Shown here piece by piece: positions 8,108 through 16,361 of a stretch of 25,760 bases of DNA; the stretch's first letter is position 1, and each line of letters begins with the position of its first letter. The notes under the pieces were generated by a model that worked only from the letters and a program-made list of their open reading frames with translations, ran no database searches and had not been told where the DNA came from. A program made the position numbers and the translations under genes. This DNA comes from Bacteroidales bacterium UBA1035 (lineage in GTDB: Bacteria; Bacteroidota; Bacteroidia; Bacteroidales; Dysgonomonadaceae): positions 27,497 through 53,256 of the forward strand of contig DCEG01000051.1 in assembly GCA_002316835.1 (NCBI GenBank), given 5' to 3'.

Positions 8108-10267
8108 ATGAAAGTAAGATCGGTAATATTTGTTTTGTCGATTTTTGTAACTTCAAGCATTTTTAGCCAGACCGTGCTTCCGCTTGATACTGTTTTGAAA
8201 AGATCGATGAGTGCAGCAGAAAAATACAACAGCCTGGTAGAAAATTACACGGCTGATGTTTATATGCGCACTTATGTGGAGACGTTGAAAAAAAATTTCC
8301 TTTATAAGTATACACACCTTGTACCTAGATTTGTGCTTCACGATCCAAAATCTGATGAAGCTGTAATTGAGATGCTTAGCACCCTGAGATTCAGATATCC
8401 GAACATCTATCAGCAGGACATCAAAAATGTTACAGGAACTTTGACTAGCAGAAAAGACATTGATATGATTCCTTTTTATCTGCTGAACATCAATGTATAC
8501 GGAGAGACCACAAACACCGAAAGTTTTTTTATGCCTGTCAGGTTCTCAACCGCCAAATATTATACTTACATCCTGAGGCAAACTCAATTCGAGAACGACA
8601 AAACTTATTATACTATTGCGTTTAACCCTATTTACGATAATCAAAAACTTTTGAAAGGTCATTTTGTTATCGAAAGCGGCACATGGCGAATTGTGCATTT
8701 CAGTGCAGAAGGTGTAGAATCTTTTGCCGATTTTTCGTTCGAAATCACCATGGGCGATACCTGGATAACAAACTATTTGCCTGTGGAATTCGTAATATAC
8801 CACACAGCAACGTATCTTGGAAATGTGGTAGCCAGCAGACACTTGGCTTCCGTAAATTATAATGATGTTGTTTTAAGAACAAACGAAAAGAGGGAAAAGA
8901 TACTCAATATCAGTGATTTTTTCAGAGTGAGGCTTGACTCGGTTCCGGTAAACAATGACTCCATTTTTTGGGTTCAGAACAGAGCCATTCCCTTGCAAGC
9001 AAAAGAAGAGGAAGTTATCGAAAATTTTGAGCAAAATCAGCGGTCAAAAATGGCTCAAAAGATCAATGAAGACTCAGTACAAAATGGAAAGAGAGTACAG
9101 CAATTCGCTCAGCGAATGGTTATGGACTCACGATACAAGGTAAAATATACTATGATCGGTTACAGTGGCTTACTGAATCCGTTGATGCTCGGATATTCAT
9201 CCATCGATGGAATCACATACCGGCAAAAACTTTCTTTTAACTTCGATCTGAAACGAAGCAGAACGTACAAAATTAATGCATTTGCCGGATATATGTTCAG
9301 GCGAAAGGAATTCTTCACCAATGTTACCAACACCTGGAATTACGAGCCGTTTTATCACGGAAACGTTTCATTGTCGCTAGGGATCGGCAACCCAACCTAT
9401 AGTTCTTTGTTTCTCAATCAAATAAAGGAAAGTCTGGAAAGCAGCGGACTAAAATTTGAAGATATCTCGTTAAATTATTTTCGGGACTACTATGTAAAAC
9501 TTTTCAACGATTATGAGTTGTTCAACGGATTTGTAGCCACCGCCGGTGTTGAATACCATATCCGCCAGCCTAAAGTAAACAGCCAATCATTACCGGCCAC
9601 TGCAACGGGCGAACCCAACCCAATGGAAGACATTTTTGTGACAAAAAAAGCATTTGCCCCGTACCTCAGGTTCAGCTGGACACCTGAGCAATATTACCGT
9701 TACGAAGGACGACAAAAAATTTATGTCCGGTCTCGCTATCCGACTTTCAAAATAGAATTATCGAGAAGTTTTCAGAATATTTTTGGCAGCACATCACAAT
9801 ACAATCGGGTAGAATTCGATATCAGTCAGAATATCCCGTTCGGACTAATGAACTCATTTCAATATCACATGGGCGTAGGACGGTTTGTAAATCAGAGTAC
9901 TGAATATTTTGCCGACTTTACTTTCTTTGCCAAAAACAACTTTCCGGACAACTGGCAGGACGGAATTGGAGGGACTTTTAACTTGCTGAACCGACATTTG
10001 TACAACGCTTCGGATACATACGTACAAGGACATTTTATGCTTGAAACTCCTTTTCTCATATTACGTAACGTCCCTTTAATCTCAGACTACATCAACAGAG
10101 AACGTTTGTACGTAAGTCAGTTATACACACCTTATATTGTTTCGTACACTGAATTTGGTTACGGTGTTGGTAACCGGTTTTTCAAAACTGCAAATGCAGC
10201 AATATTCTGCTCCTTTCATAAAACCAAGTTCAGAGAAGTTGGCGTCAGGGCATCGTTTGAACTGTAG
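8108..10267 (+). CDS. DUF5686 family outer-membrane beta-barrel protein
   Basis: A 719-residue exported protein, using the ATG at 8108 (a TTG two codons earlier is in frame). Residues 1-21 are a signal peptide ending in SSIFSQ. The N-terminal third is soluble and rich in beta strand and helix. From about residue 340 the sequence alternates aromatic and polar residues in many strands (for example YRQKLSFNFDLKRSRTYKINA), as in an outer-membrane barrel, and ends VGVRASFEL with a hydrophobic C-terminal strand. This layout matches DUF5686 proteins of Bacteroidota. Many of those carry an N-terminal carboxypeptidase-regulatory-like beta-sandwich, which is absent here, so this is a short form. Function is unknown. 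It is transcribed away from the Crp/Fnr regulator. Confidence 0.78.
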   Translation: MKVRSVIFVLSIFVTSSIFSQTVLPLDTVLKRSMSAAEKYNSLVENYTADVYMRTYVETLKKNFLYKYTHLVPRFVLHDPKSDEAVIEMLSTLRFRYPNIYQQDIKNVTGTLTSRKDIDMIPFYLLNINVYGETTNTESFFMPVRFSTAKYYTYILRQTQFENDKTYYTIAFNPIYDNQKLLKGHFVIESGTWRIVHFSAEGVESFADFSFEITMGDTWITNYLPVEFVIYHTATYLGNVVASRHLASVNYNDVVLRTNEKREKILNISDFFRVRLDSVPVNNDSIFWVQNRAIPLQAKEEEVIENFEQNQRSKMAQKINEDSVQNGKRVQQFAQRMVMDSRYKVKYTMIGYSGLLNPLMLGYSSIDGITYRQKLSFNFDLKRSRTYKINAFAGYMFRRKEFFTNVTNTWNYEPFYHGNVSLSLGIGNPTYSSLFLNQIKESLESSGLKFEDISLNYFRDYYVKLFNDYELFNGFVATAGVEYHIRQPKVNSQSLPATATGEPNPMEDIFVTKKAFAPYLRFSWTPEQYYRYEGRQKIYVRSRYPTFKIELSRSFQNIFGSTSQYNRVEFDISQNIPFGLMNSFQYHMGVGRFVNQSTEYFADFTFFAKNNFPDNWQDGIGGTFNLLNRHLYNASDTYVQGHFMLETPFLILRNVPLISDYINRERLYVSQLYTPYIVSYTEFGYGVGNRFFKTANAAIFCSFHKTKFREVGVRASFEL

Positions 10268-10304
10268 AGAATGCCGGCTGGCCGATGAGAGATGAATAAA
10301 AAAA

Positions 10305-10346
10305 TGTCATTCTGAACGAAGCTTTAGCACTTCGTTCAGAATGACA
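10305..10346 (-). terminator. Perfect 17-bp hairpin: dispersed palindrome doubling as terminator
   Basis: TGTCATTCTGAACGAAG (10305-10321) and its exact reverse complement (10330-10346) flank an 8-base loop. On the minus strand the hairpin is followed directly by seven T residues, so it should terminate the SQR operon. The TGTCATTCTGAACGAAG core resembles a palindrome scattered between genes in many bacterial genomes, so it may be a repeat-family copy. Confidence 0.85.
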
Positions 10347-10383
10347 AAAAGACTATCGTAAGCTTAATTTAGCACCAACTTTG

Positions 10384-10542
10384 CTAAGAGTGCCCTCCCA
10401 CCACAATGCGTAGCACTTTAAATCCGATTACAAAAAAACGTACGATCTGATACAAAATGCATGTACGCCAGAACTTTGTCCAACCTGTGGGAACCGTGGC
10501 AAACGATTCCAGACTGTATGGTATTGTGTTTTTATTATCCAT
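10384..10542 (-). CDS. Small (52-residue) membrane-type protein encoded behind SQR
   Basis: A 53-codon frame with an ATG start at 10542 begins 28 bases after the SQR stop and ends in TAG 38 bases before the hairpin terminator, so it is the second gene of a two-gene transcript. The protein starts MDNKNTIPYSLESFATVPTG, then has an aromatic-basic WTKFWRTC segment and a hydrophobic, Arg/Lys-punctuated stretch, ILYQIVRFFVIGFKVLRIVV, ending GGHS. This looks like a single membrane-associated or strongly amphipathic helix with one Cys (28). No family is recognised. The composition, spacing and terminator support a real gene. A role as a membrane anchor, assembly factor or partner of SQR is inference from position only. 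Confidence 0.72.
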   Translation of the reverse strand: MDNKNTIPYSLESFATVPTGWTKFWRTCILYQIVRFFVIGFKVLRIVVGGHS

Positions 10543-10570
10543 ATCTGTGTTTTTTAATTTGTTATCGATA

Positions 10571-12028
10571 TTACTCCGGAATCAGCCACCATAAAGGTTT
10601 AGTTTTTGCTTTGTACAGAAACATATAATGCATAATAAGTTTGAACCAATGGCCTGCAAGCCCGATTTCACCAATGGTATAATTTATGTTTCTGCCCCAC
10701 TTCGGATATTTTTCCCAATCGGGAACAATCGGAAAAACGGTTAACGAAGCAGCCTTTCCACTTTTCAATCCAAATCCGGCCGAAACCACACAAGCTGCAC
10801 CCATTCGCGCCATCGAAGCTTTGTGTTTGTATTCGCGTTTACCGGTCTTAATGGTGTTAGCTATGTTTTCGGCTACTACTTTTCCGATAACACCTGAAGG
10901 CATTCCCGTTCGCGGTGCCGTAGCAGTGATTGTCGTCCCTTTTGCACTAATCATCGGTTTAGAAATAGTGTGAGGCGGAGCAAAAGCAATACCCGTAGCA
11001 AAAATATTGTTGTAAGTAGGATTTTCGTAAATGGAAGGCCAGTCCGATGTTTTCCATTCACTGTACGGTTTGGGGGTATAATCAGCATCGACTTTCATAA
11101 ACCCGTTTGCAGCAAATATTGTTGGCGTAATATCCTCGTTTTGTTTGTTATACGCTTTTAGCCCAACTCCCGCAAAACTAGGTATCAGCATAGCAAAATC
11201 GAATTCTTTGGTCAATTCTTCTCCTTCCAAAGTCTCATAATGAATAATTCCCTTCTCCACTTTCTTAACACCGGCTCCCACAGTCCAGCTTATTCCATAT
11301 TCAGTGAAAAGCGATTCCGCCAAAATTTTGGTTGGAGTAATATAGCCGCTTCGTTTTACGAAAGCGCCACCCATACCGAAATCGCCCAGCTCGTATTCGT
11401 TGGAAATCCAACTTATATCTGCCAGATGATCCAATTTCCTCCGTTTCACTTCAAAGGCGATGTTTAGCGCAAACTCAAATGCTGCTCCTTGACAAGTAGC
11501 CATTGGATGACCAGTCCCTATAACCAAACGTTGCTTTTCTCCTTTTTCCATCTTAGCGAAACATTCCTGCAGGTGCTTCCACGTTAAAGCAGCGTGATGA
11601 TACGTGCATACAGAATCGGTGTGAAGATCGGGACCTAAGCCTTCGGTAGCGGCAAAATTAAGCTTCGGACCTGTAGCATTGATCAGGTAATCGTATTCTA
11701 CTATTTCTTCCTGATCTTTTTTGTCTTCTGAAACATACTTAATTTTAACAAATCCCTTTTCGGTTTCCGTATTCCCTTCGGGATGAATAGAGAGAGCCTG
11801 TGCCTGTTTAAAAGTAATGCGGTTCTTTTTGTAAACCGGTGCCAGCTCAAAAATAACTTGTTTAACCGTCATTAAACCGATCCCAACCCAGATATTGGAA
11901 GGAACCCATTGATAATGCGAATTTGGACTGACGACCACCACTTCGTGTTCTTTTCCCAGCTTTCGCCTTGCTGATAGTGCTGCTGTGTGACCGGAAATTC
12001 CGGCACCTAAGATGAGTAATCTTGCCAT
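10571..12028 (-). CDS. sqr: Sulfide:quinone oxidoreductase-like FAD enzyme
   Basis: FAD-dependent disulfide-reductase-like enzyme that probably oxidises sulfide to polysulfide and passes electrons to quinone at the inner face of the cytoplasmic membrane. The N-terminus LLILGAGISGHTAA is the first Rossmann dinucleotide fold, and ATG near 118-120 is the usual motif before the second half. Three Cys lie in the order and context of the SQR catalytic set: Cys141 (SVCTYHHA), Cys179 (MATCQGAAFEFA) and Cys413 (GAACVVSAGFG). The C-terminus (WFKLIMHYMFLYK then WWLIPE) is amphipathic, as in SQR membrane-binding helices. At 485 residues it is longer than classical type I/II SQRs. Subtype is not assigned, and a related NADH dehydrogenase-like flavoprotein cannot be excluded, but the three Cys argue for SQR. 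The small gene behind it shares its transcript. Confidence 0.85.
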   Translation of the reverse strand: MARLLILGAGISGHTAALSARRKLGKEHEVVVVSPNSHYQWVPSNIWVGIGLMTVKQVIFELAPVYKKNRITFKQAQALSIHPEGNTETEKGFVKIKYVSEDKKDQEEIVEYDYLINATGPKLNFAATEGLGPDLHTDSVCTYHHAALTWKHLQECFAKMEKGEKQRLVIGTGHPMATCQGAAFEFALNIAFEVKRRKLDHLADISWISNEYELGDFGMGGAFVKRSGYITPTKILAESLFTEYGISWTVGAGVKKVEKGIIHYETLEGEELTKEFDFAMLIPSFAGVGLKAYNKQNEDITPTIFAANGFMKVDADYTPKPYSEWKTSDWPSIYENPTYNNIFATGIAFAPPHTISKPMISAKGTTITATAPRTGMPSGVIGKVVAENIANTIKTGKREYKHKASMARMGAACVVSAGFGLKSGKAASLTVFPIVPDWEKYPKWGRNINYTIGEIGLAGHWFKLIMHYMFLYKAKTKPLWWLIPE

Positions 12029-12075
12029 AGTATCTCTTGAATTAGTTAAACATTGAAGATTAAGATATAGTACTA

Positions 12076-12083
12076 CAAATGTA
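12076..12083 (-). promoter_or_regulatory. -7 promoter element of the SQR operon
   Basis: TACATTTG on the minus strand fits TAnnTTTG and is 47 bases before the SQR ATG. The region immediately upstream is a long palindrome, described separately. Confidence 0.55.
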
Positions 12084-12104
12084 TAAATAAAACTTTTATT
12101 TATA
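12082..12104 (-). promoter_or_regulatory. 23-bp perfect palindrome in the SQR promoter
   Basis: On the plus strand, 11-base arms TATAAATAAAA and TTTTATTTATA flank a single C. The palindrome overlaps the edge of the -7 element and fills the spacer towards -33, the classic place for a repressor site. No T tract follows on the minus strand, so it is unlikely to be a terminator for the DUF389 gene upstream. Confidence 0.5.
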
Positions 12105-12149
12105 GTAACTTAATTACTTTTTTTCAAATAAGAGAAAGATATTTTAAAC

Positions 12150-13496
12150 TCATCGGGTTTCATCGAAATAAGTAAATACTTCCTGTTTTCTTAACCTACT
12201 TTTCAGCCATTCTTCAATCTTATTTTTATCTGCGGTACGCAACGAATTTCTGGGTAAAGAAAAAATAACAAGTGGCGCTCTGTTGCTGCGAACAACGCTA
12301 TCTTTTTGAGTAAAATAAGAATACGTTTCCGTATAAGAACAACCTTTTATTTGTGGATAAAGAGCTTTTATTTCAGCTAACAGTTCTTCACCCAATGCAT
12401 GAATATTACGAATACTGTCAATTCTGTTTTCGGACTGCTTCAGTGCAAATGTTGTTGCATTTAGCCTGTTGTTCAGGATTTCGGTCTCAGATTGGTATCT
12501 TCTTGTATTTTCTTGTACGAAAGACACCTCAAAACCTTGTCTTATTTTCAATTTTGATGTATCAATTTTATTAAAAAGAGCAACCTGTCTGATGGAGTCG
12601 ATCCGTCTCTCAGAAAGCCCGTAACCGCTATAAACCAGGTCCACGTTTTTATTTGATGGATTTATATTGCTTTTTTGAAGATAATTTCCCTCAACTACCG
12701 AAACCTGATTGATAAAGTGTTCGGCATTCTGGCTAAAATTTTCATTTTGCACCAGTTGGTATCCAAAATAAATACTCGGAACAGCCGTAATGAGAATTAT
12801 TACCGTAAGAGCTTGATTTACCTGCTTCTTCCTGTCGGGGTCGACAATGCTTCTGATGGGAAGCTTCAGGTATTGACTGACAACTAAAGAAGCAAAAGCA
12901 ATAAAAACCGTGTTGATGGCAAAAAGATACAATGCTCCGAAGAAGAAGTTAAATTGCAGGGTAGCCAATCCATATCCGGCTGTGCAAATAGGCGGCATAA
13001 GCGCTGTGGCAATGGCAACACCGGGAATAACATTCCCCTTGAGTTTACTGCTGATGGCTACAATACCTGCCAATCCGCCGAAGAGAGCGATCAATACGTC
13101 GTAAATGGTAGGACTTGTTCTGGCCAACAGTTCTGAATGCGCTTCGTTAATTGGGGAAAGGAAAAAATACAGCGACGATGTCAGCAAGCTGACCACTACG
13201 GCATACATAAGATTTTTGACCGAACGCCTGAAAAGATGAAAATCGTAAGTCGCCAGGCTATATCCTACCCCGTTTATCGGTCCCATCAACGGAGAAATTA
13301 ACATGGCACCAATGATTACTGCTGTAGAGTTCATGTTCAATCCCACCGATGCCACCACGATGGCGAACATAAGGATCCAAAGATTGGTTCCCCTGAACTG
13401 AATTCCTTTTTCTATTTCGGCGTGAATGGTTTCGTAATTTTCTAACTCGGAACGAAGATTAAAAATACTAACGAGTTTTTGGACTTGTTTTTCCAT
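12150..13496 (-). CDS. DUF389 / TIGR00341 family integral membrane protein
   Basis: A 448-residue membrane protein. The conserved DUF389 region starts near residue 34 with GTNLWILMFAIVVASVGLNM and continues NSTAVIIGAMLISPLMGPI. About six membrane segments lie between residues 38 and 205 and a seventh near 222-242 (ALTVIILITAVPSIYFGY). The remaining 200 residues are soluble and include the coiled-coil-like ENTRRYQSETEILNNRLNAT. Function of the family is not established. The C-terminal domain is presumably outside the membrane. It has its own -7 element 19 bases upstream of the ATG; the SQR gene downstream has a separate promoter 67 bases beyond its stop. Confidence 0.88.
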   Translation of the reverse strand: MEKQVQKLVSIFNLRSELENYETIHAEIEKGIQFRGTNLWILMFAIVVASVGLNMNSTAVIIGAMLISPLMGPINGVGYSLATYDFHLFRRSVKNLMYAVVVSLLTSSLYFFLSPINEAHSELLARTSPTIYDVLIALFGGLAGIVAISSKLKGNVIPGVAIATALMPPICTAGYGLATLQFNFFFGALYLFAINTVFIAFASLVVSQYLKLPIRSIVDPDRKKQVNQALTVIILITAVPSIYFGYQLVQNENFSQNAEHFINQVSVVEGNYLQKSNINPSNKNVDLVYSGYGLSERRIDSIRQVALFNKIDTSKLKIRQGFEVSFVQENTRRYQSETEILNNRLNATTFALKQSENRIDSIRNIHALGEELLAEIKALYPQIKGCSYTETYSYFTQKDSVVRSNRAPLVIFSLPRNSLRTADKNKIEEWLKSRLRKQEVFTYFDETR

Positions 13497-13742
13497 AGTT
13501 AAACAGTTATTTCCACAAAACTACAAAAAATGAAAATCTAACGATAATATTTTAACAATAATTGAGTTTCAGGAAGACTACCCGGCATCACAATCCTGTC
13601 CGTATGGTGGTAGTTTAATTCATCTGCCAGCTGGCGAAAGAGCAACTTAAAAAACAAGCTAAGCTTACAGCCTGCCCACTTAAGTAAAGCTGAGGTAAAT
13701 AGGTCTCCCGGCCCGTTCAGGCATTGTTGAGAATATTCATTT
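13497..13742. other. Gap with no recognised gene between DUF389 and PspC genes
   Basis: Apart from the DUF389 promoter at its left edge, this stretch has no supported gene. On the minus strand an open frame runs from about 13740 to a TAG near 13540, encoding for example LADELNYHHTDRIVMPG, but it has no convincing start and would begin in the terminator of the PspC operon. It may be decayed coding DNA or chance. Confidence 0.5.
13516..13523 (-). promoter_or_regulatory. -7 promoter element of the DUF389 gene
   Basis: TAGTTTTG on the minus strand fits TAnnTTTG and lies 19 bases before the ATG. No clear -33 partner is present. Confidence 0.5.
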
Positions 13743-13777
13743 AAAAAAGAGCAACCGGAAATTAATCCCGGCTGCTC
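13743..13777 (-). terminator. Rho-independent terminator of the PadR-PspC operon
   Basis: On the minus strand GAGCAGCCGG pairs with CCGGTTGCTC (10 bp, one G-U) around a 9-base loop, followed directly by six T residues. It lies 36 bases after the PspC gene stop. Confidence 0.88.
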
Positions 13778-13812
13778 CTGAACACATGAAGTTGTTAAAG
13801 CAAAAGTAGAAT

Positions 13813-15795
13813 TTATATAGAGTCTGTAAGTACAACTGTTTTGTTTAAATCACCATTTTCCAGGATATATTCTTCGCCATAATCCCAATCGAGTGCTTCG
13901 GTTTTGCGACTTTTTTTCAATTTTCTGCGAACAGAGGAGTTAGAGATAAAATTATCGTAATCATCCAGACGTTCATCGATCTCTATTTTTTTACCGGTGG
14001 GAACAGCAATTTCAACAATCATGCCCTGTACTCTGAATCCCTGCGAAATTGGAGCAGAAAAGAATTCGGGTAAAAGCAGAAGAGAATCTTGTTGTTGCAA
14101 CGGATACGTAAATTGTTCGGTATTCTGCTTGGCAATTTTCAAATCCTTGCCGGAACTTGATGAAATGGTTCTCACATGATACAAAGAGTCCTGGCTTTGA
14201 ACAATTTGTAATTTGATGTTTGAGAAAAGCAGAGAGTCCTCGTTGATGGTATAGTATGGAAAATTATCCAAATCTGAACCCGGGCCGAAATTCCGGCTGA
14301 ACGAGTAGTAATCTGAAGAATAATCGGCCATATCAACATATAACTTGTTACCTGTGAAAGACGTGAGTGCTTGTACATTTTCTGTGGATGATTCTACATT
14401 GAATTTTTCAGCAATTTTGAATCCGAGCATGGTAGCAGAAAAGATACCGATAACCCACAAAATAATAGAAACAATTCCGATTACCGGGCGTGATTTTGCT
14501 TTCATTGACCGACGCACGATCCATACAATAATTGATACGATAGGAATGGCAAAAAGCAATATCACTGATAACCATAGCATACTATTCTCGTACCCGTATT
14601 CGATAAACAACGATTTCAACGGTACAAACTTTGTGCCTGCCACAAGAAAAGCAATTAACATTCCGGTCATTGCTATGGCAAAAATTCCGGCAAATGCGAA
14701 GAATATGATTTTAAAGAGAATGCCCAAAGCACTTAAACAACCTGAATTACCTGAACCGGTTGCTGCGTTTACGGATGACTTTGGTGGAATATTTCGCGGC
14801 GGTTCGGGCGGCAGAGCATCCATTGTAACTTTCTCCGAATTATCCGCAATACCCGTTGCAACATACGATTTAGTATAATTGTCGCTTTCATCGGTTTTGC
14901 TCTTCACATTCGCCACATTATCGCTCACGGTTTCACGGATGGATTTAATGTATTCCTCTTCACCCATCATTTCAAGCTTTTGCTTTACGGTGTTGGCTCT
15001 CGGGATAATTACCCAAAGCACGGCATAAACCACAACGACTGACATGTTAATGTTCCAGTTGAAATCCCAGTTATCAAGAAACCTGTTCCAGGGAAAGACC
15101 GGGATAGAAATCATTCCCATTAAGTTCAAGAATAATGGTGCCGCAAACAACAAACGCGGAATCCACGTGTCTATTTTGAAATATGCGGCAATTCCACCAC
15201 AAACTCCGCCCAGAAATCGATCATTAGGATTTCGGTAAAGCCGTTTTGTGACATTTGTTTCAAGCGCTTTGGGTTTCAACACTACCCACAAAATAAGATA
15301 TACCCAGAACAAGACGCTGAAAAGTATTACAAAAATAATACGCATCCATACCGGATCAATTTTAAAATAATGAGCTAAACCACTGCACACTCCGGCAATT
15401 ATCCGGTCGCTCTCGTTGCGGTATAACGATCTTTGCTCTTCACTTTCGATTGATTCTGTTTTAGGCTGTTCGTAGGCAGAATCCTTTTGCTGAGAGCTTT
15501 TCGCACCGTAAGCGTAATCAAAATCCTGATAATCTGCATCGAAATCTTCAGGTCTTCCTATACTCGAGATGATAGACTGAACATCTTCATCTGTGATGAT
15601 ATTGATACCCAATTTCAACCGGTTTCCGAACAATTCAGCAATGCGGTTTTCTATATCGTTTACGATTTCTTCTCCACCCTCTTCGCGTGAAAAATACTTT
15701 TTCAAACTCTCTATGTATTGCTTTAAAAGTTCATAAGCAGTTTCTTCGATAGCGATAACTTGTCCTTGAAAATTGATGTTAATTACTTTTTTCAT
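13813..15795 (-). CDS. Double-PspC-domain membrane stress protein
   Basis: A 660-residue envelope protein. Residues 1-90 form a small cytoplasmic domain (NINFQGQVIAIEETAYELL, then an ENRIAELFG helix) typical of Bacteroidota PspC proteins. Two PspC domains follow: RSLYRNESDRIIAGVCSGLA (122-141) leading into a membrane helix, and KRLYRNPNDRFLGGVCGGIA (184-203) leading into another. More membrane segments lie near 255-265, 355-395, 405-430 and 437-462. The final 190 residues are soluble, presumably periplasmic, and end in an acidic/basic tail. PspC proteins respond to membrane damage. It shares an ATGA start-stop overlap with the PadR gene, so translation is coupled and the regulator likely controls this gene. 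Confidence 0.9.
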   Translation of the reverse strand: MKKVININFQGQVIAIEETAYELLKQYIESLKKYFSREEGGEEIVNDIENRIAELFGNRLKLGINIITDEDVQSIISSIGRPEDFDADYQDFDYAYGAKSSQQKDSAYEQPKTESIESEEQRSLYRNESDRIIAGVCSGLAHYFKIDPVWMRIIFVILFSVLFWVYLILWVVLKPKALETNVTKRLYRNPNDRFLGGVCGGIAAYFKIDTWIPRLLFAAPLFLNLMGMISIPVFPWNRFLDNWDFNWNINMSVVVVYAVLWVIIPRANTVKQKLEMMGEEEYIKSIRETVSDNVANVKSKTDESDNYTKSYVATGIADNSEKVTMDALPPEPPRNIPPKSSVNAATGSGNSGCLSALGILFKIIFFAFAGIFAIAMTGMLIAFLVAGTKFVPLKSLFIEYGYENSMLWLSVILLFAIPIVSIIVWIVRRSMKAKSRPVIGIVSIILWVIGIFSATMLGFKIAEKFNVESSTENVQALTSFTGNKLYVDMADYSSDYYSFSRNFGPGSDLDNFPYYTINEDSLLFSNIKLQIVQSQDSLYHVRTISSSSGKDLKIAKQNTEQFTYPLQQQDSLLLLPEFFSAPISQGFRVQGMIVEIAVPTGKKIEIDERLDDYDNFISNSSVRRKLKKSRKTEALDWDYGEEYILENGDLNKTVVLTDSI

Positions 15796-16160
15796 TGTTC
15801 ACTGTTGTTGGGTTCGTTTTCTTCTTTCTTATAATTGCCTTTAATAACTTCATCAACACCTGTTGATAATTCTACCCATGTTGATTCTAGAAGCTCATAA
15901 AATTTATCACCTTTTTCAGTCAGTGTGAAATATTTTCGAGGCGGCCCCGATGTACTTTCTACCCAGCGATAATTAAGTATTTCAGCATTTTTTAATCGGT
16001 TGAGCAAAGGATACAATGTTCCTTCGAGGAGTTGCAAGCCTGCATTTTTCATCTCGTCGATTATATCGCCCGGATATGCTTCGTTCCGCCTGATAATCGC
16101 CAAAATGCAGTACTCCAGTACTCCTTTTCTCATTTGACTTTGGGTGTTTTCTATATTCAT
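15792..16160 (-). CDS. PadR family transcriptional regulator
   Basis: A 122-residue winged-helix repressor of the PadR family, taking the ATG at 16160 (MNIENTQSQMRKG); the open frame extends 19 codons upstream, but the -7-like element at 16203-16210 lies close behind that extension and family members begin as chosen here. The DNA-binding domain reads GVLEYCILAIIRRNEAYPGDII followed by LLEGTLYPLLNRLKN, the recognition helix of PadR. After that come the wing (STSGPPRKYFTLTEKG) and a C-terminal dimerisation helix. It overlaps the PspC gene by 4 bases (ATGA). PadR-PspC pairs are common in Bacteroidota, and the regulator most likely represses its own operon. The inducing signal is unknown. Confidence 0.92.
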   Translation of the reverse strand: MNIENTQSQMRKGVLEYCILAIIRRNEAYPGDIIDEMKNAGLQLLEGTLYPLLNRLKNAEILNYRWVESTSGPPRKYFTLTEKGDKFYELLESTWVELSTGVDEVIKGNYKKEENEPNNSEQ

Positions 16161-16202
16161 TTTTTCAATATGATTATTTCGATGATGCAAAATTAAACTA
16201 AA

Positions 16203-16232
16203 CAAAGTAATATGCAATGCAAAGTACCAACA
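16203..16232 (-). promoter_or_regulatory. Candidate promoter/operator of the PadR-PspC operon
   Basis: On the minus strand TTACTTTG (16203-16210) is one base off TAnnTTTG, with TGTTG (16228-16232) 17 bases upstream as a weak -33. The heptamer CAAAGTA occurs twice on the plus strand (16203 and 16220) and a TGCATTGCA near-palindrome lies between. Such a site would suit PadR autoregulation. Confidence 0.4.
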
Positions 16233-16361
16233 GATTTTACTATTTTAACATTATTTAATTCATGATTGGTTTTAAAGAGATGAATTATTATTCGTTTCAC
16301 GTTCTTTAAATGAATGCAGATGCGGGAGTTATGAAAAAGGAAGTATATTTGCGAACAAAAT

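Noticed and set aside
13540..13740. Minus-strand open frame of about 60 codons in the DUF389-PspC gap
   Set aside because: No start codon fits, it runs through the PspC operon terminator, and no family is recognised.
14345..14878. Long plus-strand frame (177 codons) inside the PspC gene
   Set aside because: It lies entirely antisense to a well-supported gene, resembles no known protein and has no promoter element.
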